Origin: an uncultured Oscillospiraceae bacterium
GTDB lineage: Bacteria > Bacillota > Clostridia > Oscillospirales > Oscillospiraceae
NCBI GenBank assembly: GCA_947585425.1
Contig: CANPWZ010000012.1
Coordinates: 1-51,588 of the forward strand
Reading direction: 5' to 3'
DNA length: 51,588 nt
In this document: positions 17,022 through 23,788 of the stretch, piece after piece
How positions within the stretch are numbered: position 1 is the first letter of the stretch
Layout: each line of letters begins with the position of its first letter
Program-made: the position numbers and the translations under genes
The notes under the pieces: generated by a model
What the model was told of the DNA's origin: nothing
The model's database searches: none
What the model saw: only the letters and a program-made list of their open reading frames with translations

Positions 17022-17468
17022 TCAGGCCGCCAATACCTCGCAGCGGATGACCTCTCTCTCCTGCCGGAGCACCGCCAGCAGCTCCTCCAGCTCGCCGGCC
17101 ACACCGCCGGTCTCCAGCCCCAGGGTCACCGCGGCGGCCCCCCCGCCGGGGATGGACTGGTTGATGGTCAGCACGTTGACCCCCCGGTCCGCCAGCAGGT
17201 TCAGCACCGAGGACAGCGCCCCGGTCTCGTTGCGCAGCAGCACCTGGATGGTGACGATGTGCCCCCGCATCATGTCCTGGAAGGGCCGGATGGCGTCTTT
17301 GTACTTGTAAAACGCGCTGCGGCTGATGCCGGTGCGGCGGGCGGCGGCGTTGACGGTGCGCTCCTCGCCGGTCTCCAGCAGGCGCTTCGCCTCCGCCACC
17401 TTGAGATAGATCTCCGGCAGCACCGTGGACTCCACGATGAAATACTTGTGTTTCTGTATCGTCTCCAT
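17022..17468 (-). CDS. PheB-like ACT domain protein (UPF0735)
   Basis: A 148-residue protein with an N-terminal helix-turn-helix-like part (VNAAARRTGISRSAFYKYKD near 40-59) and a C-terminal ACT domain (about 70-145, starting IVTIQVLLRNETGALSSVL). The family (B. subtilis PheB) accompanies hom and aspartate-family genes and is thought to sense amino acids; its target is unknown. ATG at 17466-17468 after AAAGGAGG. It is the first gene of the operon, 21 bases before hom. Confidence 0.9.
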   Translation of the reverse strand: METIQKHKYFIVESTVLPEIYLKVAEAKRLLETGEERTVNAAARRTGISRSAFYKYKDAIRPFQDMMRGHIVTIQVLLRNETGALSSVLNLLADRGVNVLTINQSIPGGGAAAVTLGLETGGVAGELEELLAVLRQEREVIRCEVLAA

Positions 17469-17520
17469 GGGGCCTCCTTTCCCGCTCATGGACGGTCCGG
17501 CTGTCCTTGCAACGCGGTCT

Positions 17521-17549
17521 ATTGTATCACGGACGCGGACAAAGCGCAA
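17521..17549 (-). promoter_or_regulatory. Probable promoter of pheB-hom-lysC
   Basis: On the minus strand TTGCGC (17544-17549), 17 bases, then TACAAT (17521-17526), preceded by TGA as in an extended -10. The start codon of the ACT gene is about 53 bases downstream. Confidence 0.5.
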
Positions 17550-17616
17550 TTTCGAACTGCCCGAATTTTGACCAAACCTTTTCCGCAAGTTTCCCGGATA
17601 TTGGTCAGAATGGCGC

Positions 17617-17650
17617 AAAAGAGCCGCCCGCGGCCTGCCGCGGGCGGCTC
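17617..17650 (-). terminator. Terminator of the penicillin-binding protein gene
   Basis: A 13-base-pair G+C-rich stem (17621-17633 with 17638-17650) followed by TTTT on the minus strand, 15 bases after the stop codon. Confidence 0.8.
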
Positions 17651-17664
17651 GGGGGGAAGGTTTG

Positions 17665-20535
17665 CTATCCCGCGTCCTCTCCCCCGTCCCCGCCGCCGGG
17701 GATGGGTTCCTGTTCGGTGGGGGGCGCCGGAGGCTCCGTCACAGGGGGAGCGGGCGGCTCCGTCACGGGGGGCTCGGTCACCGGGGGATCGCTCACCACC
17801 GGCGGCTCGCTCACCGCCGGCCAGGTGGGCTCGGCGCTGGGATCGACGGTGGGCTCGGCGCTGGGATCCACCGTGGGCTCCGGCGCCCAATTCTCATCGT
17901 GGAAGGGACAAGGGGCCAGCTCGTAATTGGACAGCAGATACTGCTGATCCCCCACACGGACGCTGGGATCGGCCAGGACGCGGTCATAGTCCACCAGGCT
18001 CAGGGTGCGCCGGCACTCCGGCGGGCAGTAGGGCGTGGGGGTATAATAGGTCACGTCCCCGGCGGCCCCGGCTTCGCCCTCCGCCGGCGCCTCGCCGACG
18101 CACACCTCTACGGCCGCGTGGCAGGAGCAGCGCTCAGTGGGGGCGTCCTCTGGCAGCAGGCGGAAGGTCTGCACCGGGTTGCTCCGGGGATCGCTCTGGC
18201 AGGCGTCGCTGGCCAGCTTGCCGCAGGCGGTGCAGATGCTGTAACTCTTCAGCCCGTCGATCACCGGGAAGTCCACCCGCTCCTTCCCGTCGTGGAGGAT
18301 GGTCATCACCTTTTTGAACAGGACGGAAGACGGGTTGTTCAGCCTGTCCGGGATGCTGTCGGTGCCGCTGTCGAAGCCCGACCACACTGCGGCGGTATAG
18401 TAGTGGGTGTAGCCGCAGAACCAGATGCTCCGCCGGTTGTTGGTGGTGCCCGTCTTGCCGGCCACGGTCTGTCCGCTCACCTGGGCGGCGGTGCCGGTGC
18501 CGTTGCGCACCGCGTTGGTCAGCGTGGTGTCCATATAGTAGACGGTGGACTCCTTCAAAACGGTCTCACCGCCGTGGGGATCGTTGTCCACGAACGGCTC
18601 GTAGACGTCGCCGTTCTTTCGGTCGATGCGGGCCACCGTCCGGGCGGAGACGAAGGAGCCGTTCCGGGGATAGGTGGCGTAGGCCGCGGCCATCTCAAAG
18701 GTGGACACGCCCTTGCTGAGGCCGCCCAGGGCCATGCTGCCGGTCTTCTCGTCGTCCTCGCCCTCCACCAGGGAGGTGATGCCGAAGCGGTCGCGCATAA
18801 AGTTGAAGGACGCCCGGGGGGTCAGCACATCCATGACCCCCACCGCGATGGTGTTCTTCGACTCGGTCAGGCCCTGATAGACGGTCATCAGTCCGTCGTA
18901 ATGGTTGGGGGCGTTCCTGGGCCACACGTCGCCGTTCAGGGTCCTGGGGTTGTCGTCGAACACGTCGGAGATGGAGATGAGCCCCAGCTCCAGGGCGGGG
19001 CCGTACACCGCCAGGGGCTTGATGGAGGAGCCCGGCTGCTTCACCGTGTCCACCGGGTAGCACCAGCCCCGGTTGGTGGTCTTGGGGAAGGTGGTGCCCA
19101 TGGCCACCACATAGCCGGTGGAGTTGTCCACCAGGCTGATGGAGGAGCGCATCTTGTTCCCCGACTTGGAGACATAGGTCACGCTGGAGGGATCGTTGTA
19201 GACCTGGTCCACCGCCGCCTGGGCGTTGGGGTCATAGGCGGTGACGATCTTCAGGCCGCCGCTGAACACCATGTGCTCGCACACATCCCGGTCGAGGCCG
19301 GTCTGCTCCTGCACCAGGCTGATGGCCTCTTTGATGGCGGCCTCCTGATACCAGGTGTACAGATTGGCCGCGTCCACGACCATGTCCTCGTCCCCGTCCG
19401 CGTCCTGATCTCCGTCCGTCCTGTCCCTGGTGAACACCAGCTCCTCGCTGACGGCCTGGTCGTACTCGGCCTGGGTGATATAGTGGTACTCCTTCTCCTC
19501 GCCGAAGATCATCTCCCGGAGCTTGTCGAACAGGGAGGGCTCTTCCTCCTCGCCGTCCTCATCGGTGCTGGGGTTGAGCATCTCCTTCAGGATCAGCCTC
19601 TGCCGGGCCTGATTGTATTCCCGGTTGGTCCAGACCTCGCCGGGGCCGAAGTCGATCTCGCCGCAGCCGTCGCAGGGCTCGTCGGGGTGGTTGCTGACGT
19701 GGCCGCAGTTGAGGCAGGTGTACCGGGTGACGTTCACCGCCCCATAGGGGCTGTATAGAGACGGTTTGTTGGTGATGCCGGCAAGGCTGGCGCACTCCGC
19801 CAGATCCAGATCCCACACGTCCTTGCCGAAGTAGTACTGGGCGGCGGCCTGCACGCCCCGGCAGCCGTTGCCCATGGAGATGACGTTCAGATACAACTCC
19901 AGGATCTCCTGTTTGGAATACTTCTTCTCCGCCTCCAGGGCGGTGAAGATCTCCAGGAGCTTCCGGGTCACCGTCACGTCGTCATATTGGGTCATGTTCT
20001 TGATGGTCTGCTGGGTGATGGTGGAGGCGCCAAAGGTGTTCCGCATGGACAGGAACATGTTGACAAAGGCGCCGGAGGTGCGGTACCAGTCCACCCCGTG
20101 GTGGTCCCAGAACCGCTTGTCCTCGATGGCCACGATGGCGTCGATCAGGTCCTGCGGGATCTGGTCGTACTTCACGTACTCCCGCCGCTCGTCGCCGTGG
20201 AGGGTGAGCCACTCCACTTCGGCCCCGGTCTCTGGGTCGATGTAGTACATCACCGAGTTCTCGTCCATGGTGTAGACGGAGAAGTCGATGTCCGCCCGGG
20301 GCATGACGCTGGTCCTGACATAGACGGCGGCGTAGATGACCATGAAGATGCCGGTCACCGCGCCGACGAGCACCAGCGTGCCCAGCACCTGCAAAACGCG
20401 GATCAGGACGGTGACCGCCACAGGCCGGGTGACGGGGCGCTTTTCCCGGTAGTCCCGCCGGCGGGGACGGCCCGCGCCGCCCTGCTGGTCCCAGCCGCCG
20501 TCGCCGGCGTATCTGGATTGGTTACGTTCAGCCAT
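17665..20535 (-). CDS. Class A penicillin-binding protein (PBP1A type) with Zn-ribbon-like insertion
   Basis: A 956-residue bifunctional cell-wall synthase. A basic N-terminus precedes one transmembrane helix (about 42-72). The glycosyltransferase (GT51) domain has EDKRFWDHHG (catalytic Glu138), GASTITQQ at 169-176 and RKLLE near 191. The transpeptidase has SSIK at 503-506 (nucleophile Ser503), SKN at 559-561 and KTG at 694-696. Odd: residues 274-291 form C-x2-C-x10-C-x2-C at the end of the GT51 domain. The last 250 residues contain further Cys pairs and a Pro/Thr/Glu-rich repeat tail. The start codon has a modest ribosome-binding site; promoter at 20631-20659. Confidence 0.95.
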   Translation of the reverse strand: MAERNQSRYAGDGGWDQQGGAGRPRRRDYREKRPVTRPVAVTVLIRVLQVLGTLVLVGAVTGIFMVIYAAVYVRTSVMPRADIDFSVYTMDENSVMYYIDPETGAEVEWLTLHGDERREYVKYDQIPQDLIDAIVAIEDKRFWDHHGVDWYRTSGAFVNMFLSMRNTFGASTITQQTIKNMTQYDDVTVTRKLLEIFTALEAEKKYSKQEILELYLNVISMGNGCRGVQAAAQYYFGKDVWDLDLAECASLAGITNKPSLYSPYGAVNVTRYTCLNCGHVSNHPDEPCDGCGEIDFGPGEVWTNREYNQARQRLILKEMLNPSTDEDGEEEEPSLFDKLREMIFGEEKEYHYITQAEYDQAVSEELVFTRDRTDGDQDADGDEDMVVDAANLYTWYQEAAIKEAISLVQEQTGLDRDVCEHMVFSGGLKIVTAYDPNAQAAVDQVYNDPSSVTYVSKSGNKMRSSISLVDNSTGYVVAMGTTFPKTTNRGWCYPVDTVKQPGSSIKPLAVYGPALELGLISISDVFDDNPRTLNGDVWPRNAPNHYDGLMTVYQGLTESKNTIAVGVMDVLTPRASFNFMRDRFGITSLVEGEDDEKTGSMALGGLSKGVSTFEMAAAYATYPRNGSFVSARTVARIDRKNGDVYEPFVDNDPHGGETVLKESTVYYMDTTLTNAVRNGTGTAAQVSGQTVAGKTGTTNNRRSIWFCGYTHYYTAAVWSGFDSGTDSIPDRLNNPSSVLFKKVMTILHDGKERVDFPVIDGLKSYSICTACGKLASDACQSDPRSNPVQTFRLLPEDAPTERCSCHAAVEVCVGEAPAEGEAGAAGDVTYYTPTPYCPPECRRTLSLVDYDRVLADPSVRVGDQQYLLSNYELAPCPFHDENWAPEPTVDPSAEPTVDPSAEPTWPAVSEPPVVSDPPVTEPPVTEPPAPPVTEPPAPPTEQEPIPGGGDGGEDAG

Positions 20536-20630
20536 AGTTGGGTCCCTCCGTATATGGTCGTCGCCGTTTCTCGCGCGGCGCGCGTCTTCCCTCTCCGGGC
20601 CGGAGGTCCCTCCGGCCCAATATCTTGTGT

Positions 20631-20659
20631 ATCATACCACATCCGGACCCATTTGTCCA
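20631..20659 (-). promoter_or_regulatory. Sigma-A promoter of the penicillin-binding protein gene
   Basis: TGGACA (20654-20659), 17 bases, TATGAT (20631-20636) on the minus strand: five of six matches in both boxes. The transcript would begin with a leader of about 90 bases holding a nine-base-pair hairpin (20597-20618) that lacks a T run. Confidence 0.7.
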
Positions 20660-20740
20660 CCCCGGCGGCGGGTCAAATTATTTAAGAATTTCTTACGCGG
20701 CCAGGCGGTCTCCTCCGGCGGAATTTCCCGCGGTTCCCTC

Positions 20741-20769
20741 TTGCTTTTTTGCCCGCGGGCGGTTACAAT
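20741..20769 (+). promoter_or_regulatory. Sigma-A promoter of the DUF1292 gene and 6S RNA
   Basis: TTGCTT (20741-20746), 17 bases, TACAAT (20764-20769). The start codon is about 33 bases downstream. I see no separate promoter directly before the 6S RNA, so this may serve both. Confidence 0.65.
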
Positions 20770-20801
20770 AGAGACGTACCCCGACAAAAGGAGGCATGAC
20801 C

Positions 20802-21086
20802 ATGAGCGAGGAATACGGCCCTGACTTCGTCACCGTCACCGACGACGAGGGAAACGAATTTGAACTGGAGCACCTGGGCACCCTGGAACACAAGGGCAAG
20901 GAGTATATGGCCTTCGTCCCCGCCGACATGGACGAGGAGGACGAGGACTTCGGCCTGATCCTGTTACAGGTGATCGAGCAGGACGGCGAGGAGCTCCTGG
21001 CCGACATCGACGACGAAAACGAGCTGAACGAGGTCTACGACCGCTTTATGGAGGACCTGTTCGCAGAAGAAGACGAAGAGGAGTGA
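20802..21086 (+). CDS. DUF1292 (YrzB-like) acidic protein
   Basis: A 94-residue very acidic protein. TVTDDEGNEFELEHLGTLEHKGKEYMAF is typical of DUF1292, a family found next to alaS-yrzL-yrrK in Bacilli and without known function. The C-terminus is a run of Glu and Asp. Two ATG codons occur; the second (20802) is 7 bases after GGAGG and is preferred over 20796, which is only one base away from it. The probable 6S RNA begins about 10 bases after the stop. Confidence 0.88.
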   Translation: MSEEYGPDFVTVTDDEGNEFELEHLGTLEHKGKEYMAFVPADMDEEDEDFGLILLQVIEQDGEELLADIDDENELNEVYDRFMEDLFAEEDEEE

Positions 21087-21089
21087 ACC

Positions 21090-21305
21090 TTCTCTCCCCT
21101 GCCGGGTTTTAACTACGTGAACTTCGCCCTTGTTAAAACCCACATTTTTTATAAGGGACGCCCCCTCGGAGACTGGTTCGCAGGCCTCCCGGCCCCCTTC
21201 GGGGGACTCCGGAAGTTGGAAGCGGTAAAGGTCGACGGAGGCGACCCACCTGCATGGAGCGTGCAGGTTTTTAATGAGGACGGCACGGCCACGGCGGGGG
21301 TTTTG
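21090..21305 (+). ncRNA. ssrS: Probable 6S RNA
   Basis: A structured non-coding stretch about 215 bases long. The ends pair over nine bases (21096-21104 with 21292-21300). Inside is a large open region with one hairpin on each side (GTTTTAAC near 21105-21113 with GTTAAAAC near 21132-21139; ACCTGCA with TGCAGGT at 21247-21268) and then an apical rod closed by CCCCC-TTCG-GGGGG. Terminal stem, central bubble with a 3'-side hairpin and an apical stem is the architecture of 6S RNA, which binds sigma-A RNA polymerase by imitating an open promoter. Identification is from structure only; the ends are approximate. Confidence 0.7.
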
Positions 21306-21313
21306 CCATCACG

Positions 21314-21342
21314 CGGGAGGGCGGGAGCCCTCCCGTTTTTTT
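21314..21342 (+). terminator. Terminator after the 6S RNA
   Basis: CGGGAGGGC-GGGA-GCCCTCCCG followed by seven T. It ends the DUF1292/6S unit before the next promoter. Confidence 0.88.
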
Positions 21343-21386
21343 GTCTGCGGGCAAAATGTAAAATTTTTTCGAAAGGGAAATTTATC

Positions 21387-21415
21387 TTGCAAGCCTTTGT
21401 CCGGCGTGGTATAAT
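21387..21415 (+). promoter_or_regulatory. Sigma-A promoter of the PrsA-like foldase gene
   Basis: TTGCAA (21387-21392), 17 bases, perfect TATAAT (21410-21415). A T-rich stretch lies just upstream. The start codon is about 70 bases downstream. Confidence 0.75.
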
Positions 21416-21487
21416 AATCGCTGTGTTTTGCACATCCTCCCTTTGGGATGTGCTTTCCTACTGACGATTTGAGAGGATTGATATTCC

Positions 21488-23059
21488 ATGAGCGCATCCA
21501 GAGAGAAAAAACAGCGGCAGGGCATCGGCCCCGATCCCAAAGCGGCGAAGGCCCAGAAGGAGCAGGCCGACCGCAGGCGCAAGACCATCATATACAGCAT
21601 AGCCGCCGTGGTGGCGGCGCTGGCGGTGGCGGCGCTGCTGGTGTGGAGCTCCGGCTTCGTCCAGAGCCGGATGACCGCCGGCACCGTGGGCGGCGAAAAG
21701 ATGTCGGTGGCCGATCTCAGCTACCACTACCACACCGCCCGCAACAATTACTTGGAACAGCTCTACCTCATGTACGCCCAGATGGGCTTGACCCCGAACC
21801 TCCCCGCCGACACCGACGTGTACGACCAGGAGAGCGGCAAGACCTATCACGACTACTATATGGAGACCGCCCTGGACAACGCCTCCTTCATCACCGCCCT
21901 CTACAACGAGGCCGTGGCCAACGGCTATAAGACGGCCGACGTCAAGGACGAGGTGGACGCCCGGATGGAGGAGATCAGGAGCGAAGCCGCATCCAGCGGG
22001 GCCGGCAGCTACGGCGCCTATCTGAAGGCGGCCTACGGCACCTATATCACCCGCGGCGCCCTGAAGGCCCAGGTAGAGCGGACCGCCCTGGCCAACAAAT
22101 ACTATTCCGACCACCAGCAGGAGCTGATGGACGCCTACACCCCGGAACAGCTGGACGACTATCTGGCCGAGCACCACGACGATCTGGACACCTTTGAGTA
22201 CACCGTGTTCTACGTGGCCGCCCCCACCGTGGAGACCAAGGACGCGGACGGCAACGACATCGACGAGGAGATCGTCGACCAGCGGAAAGAGGAGGCCATG
22301 GAGCAGGCCAAGGCCGACGCCGAGGAGATTCTCCTTGAGTACGCCGACGGCGGTGATTTCGACGGGATCGTGGAGGACTTCGGCCTCACCGAGACCTCCT
22401 GCCAGGATCACGCCTCCCGCGTGGGCTCCCAGATCAACGCCAGCCTGGTCTATCACGACAAGCTGATGGAGCTGAAGGAGGGCGAGAGCGCCGTAGTCGA
22501 GGCCACCAGCGGCTATTACGCCGTCGTCCTCCACAGCCGCGCTCTGGACACCAGCTCTACCCGCAGCGTCCGCCACATCCTCATCACCGCCGAGACCTCC
22601 ACCGACGCCGACGGCAAGACCGTCGTGACCGACGAGGCCTGGGCCGCGGCCCTGGAGAAGATCCAGGAGGTCAAGGCCGAGTACGAGGCCGGCGACAAGA
22701 CCGAGGAGTCCTTCGCCGCCCTGGCAAACAAGTACTCCGAGGACGGCGGCTCCAACACCAACGGCGGCCTGTATGAGGATGTGGAGAAGGGCCGGTTTGT
22801 CACCGAGTTCGACAGTTGGATGTACGACGAGGCCCGCCAGCCCGGCGACGTCAGCGACCCCATCGCTCACGGCAGGGACGACGAGTCCTCCAGCTACTAT
22901 GGCTACCACCTGATCTACTACGTGGGCGAGAGCGGCAAGACCGTCTGGGAGACGTCCGCCAAGACCGCCCTGTGTAACGACGATCTGGAGGCCTGGCGCA
23001 CCGATATGACCGCCCAGTACCCCGTCACCACCAACGACAACGCGAAGCTGGTCGACTGA
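21488..23059 (+). CDS. PrsA/SurA-like peptidyl-prolyl isomerase, membrane anchored
   Basis: A 523-residue exported foldase. Basic N-terminus (about 1-32), one transmembrane helix (about 34-54, IYSIAAVVAALAVAALLVW) without a lipobox, a SurA/PrsA-like N-terminal helical region to about 360, and a parvulin domain at about 365-490 (RSVRHILI, FAALANKYSEDGGSNTNGG, GDVSDPI, GYHLIYY). It probably helps fold secreted or wall proteins outside the membrane. A parvulin core insertion of about 20 residues carries Asp/Thr. Monocistronic with its own promoter and terminator. Confidence 0.9.
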   Translation: MSASREKKQRQGIGPDPKAAKAQKEQADRRRKTIIYSIAAVVAALAVAALLVWSSGFVQSRMTAGTVGGEKMSVADLSYHYHTARNNYLEQLYLMYAQMGLTPNLPADTDVYDQESGKTYHDYYMETALDNASFITALYNEAVANGYKTADVKDEVDARMEEIRSEAASSGAGSYGAYLKAAYGTYITRGALKAQVERTALANKYYSDHQQELMDAYTPEQLDDYLAEHHDDLDTFEYTVFYVAAPTVETKDADGNDIDEEIVDQRKEEAMEQAKADAEEILLEYADGGDFDGIVEDFGLTETSCQDHASRVGSQINASLVYHDKLMELKEGESAVVEATSGYYAVVLHSRALDTSSTRSVRHILITAETSTDADGKTVVTDEAWAAALEKIQEVKAEYEAGDKTEESFAALANKYSEDGGSNTNGGLYEDVEKGRFVTEFDSWMYDEARQPGDVSDPIAHGRDDESSSYYGYHLIYYVGESGKTVWETSAKTALCNDDLEAWRTDMTAQYPVTTNDNAKLVD

Positions 23060-23076
23060 TCCCCATAAGACAGGAC

Positions 23077-23112
23077 GAGAGGGTCCGGCATGAGCCGGAC
23101 CCTCTCTTATTT
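23077..23112 (+). terminator. Terminator after the foldase gene
   Basis: A 13-base-pair stem (23077-23089 with 23094-23106), ATGA loop and TTATTT. It lies between convergent genes and touches the stop codon of the PAP2 gene. Confidence 0.85.
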
Positions 23113-23683
23113 ACGCGTCCCGCTTTTCGCTCTTCCACGCGGCGTACCGCCGGACCACCGCGTCCACGATCAACGCCCCGATCAGCCCGCACAGGGTCCC
23201 GATGACGGCGCCCACGATCACGTCGGTGGGAAAATGGACACCCACGTACAGCCGGGACAGGGCCATCACCGCGGCCGCCGCCAGCGCCAGGGCCTTGGCC
23301 CACCTCTGGGGCAGGACGATGGCCAGCGCCACCGCGAATGCAAAGGCGCAGCAGGAGTGGCCCGACGGGAAGGAGTTGGGGTCGTGCTCCGCCACAAGGG
23401 CGGTGAAATCCGGGATGGTGAGCCAAGGCCTGGGCCGCATCACCAGGGGCTTGATGGTGAGGTTGGTCACCAGCAGCCCCAGGAACATCCCCGTGCCGGC
23501 AGCGGCCCCCGCCCTCCGGGTGGGCCGGAATAGCAGCATCAGGATGGCCAGGGCGATGAACAGCAGCCCGTGGTTCCCCAACTGGGTGTAAAAGGATAAA
23601 ACGGGCGTCAGCACGGGATTGCGCAGATGTTCCGCGATCCACACCAGCACCGACTCATCCCAGCCCTGGATCGTCTCCAGCAT
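23111..23683 (-). CDS. PAP2-family membrane phosphatase
   Basis: A 190-residue polytopic protein with the three phosphatase motifs of the PAP2/BcrC group: K78 with RPRP at 83-86, PSGHS at 106-110 and SRLYVGVHFPTD at 143-154 (catalytic His109 and His150). About five transmembrane helices. Likely a lipid or undecaprenyl pyrophosphate phosphatase on the outer face of the membrane, which would recycle the carrier used by TagO-type pathways; the substrate is not proven. Ribosome-binding site GGAGGGG. Divergent from the glycosyltransferase fusion. Confidence 0.92.
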   Translation of the reverse strand: MLETIQGWDESVLVWIAEHLRNPVLTPVLSFYTQLGNHGLLFIALAILMLLFRPTRRAGAAAGTGMFLGLLVTNLTIKPLVMRPRPWLTIPDFTALVAEHDPNSFPSGHSCCAFAFAVALAIVLPQRWAKALALAAAAVMALSRLYVGVHFPTDVIVGAVIGTLCGLIGALIVDAVVRRYAAWKSEKRDA

Positions 23684-23698
23684 AATACTTCCCCTCCC

Positions 23699-23727
23699 TT
23701 GACCATGGCGGGATCCTCATGTATAAT
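23699..23727 (+). promoter_or_regulatory. Sigma-A promoter of the glycosyltransferase-CsaB gene
   Basis: TTGACC (23699-23704), 17 bases, perfect TATAAT (23722-23727). The start codon is about 55 bases downstream. Confidence 0.75.
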
Positions 23728-23737
23728 CGATACAGAT

Positions 23738-23766
23738 ATTGTAGAGCATCCTAGGGCAAAACGCAA
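23738..23766 (-). promoter_or_regulatory. Sigma-A promoter of the PAP2 gene
   Basis: On the minus strand TTGCGT (23761-23766), 17 bases, TACAAT (23738-23743). It faces the plus-strand promoter: each would transcribe through the other. Confidence 0.6.
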
Positions 23767-23788
23767 GCATTTTCGGAGGACGATACAG

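Noticed and set aside
21087-21342. Riboswitch or SRP RNA instead of 6S RNA
   Set aside because: The next gene has its own promoter after the terminator, and the GGAA/GCAGCAGC-type apical loop of SRP RNA is absent.
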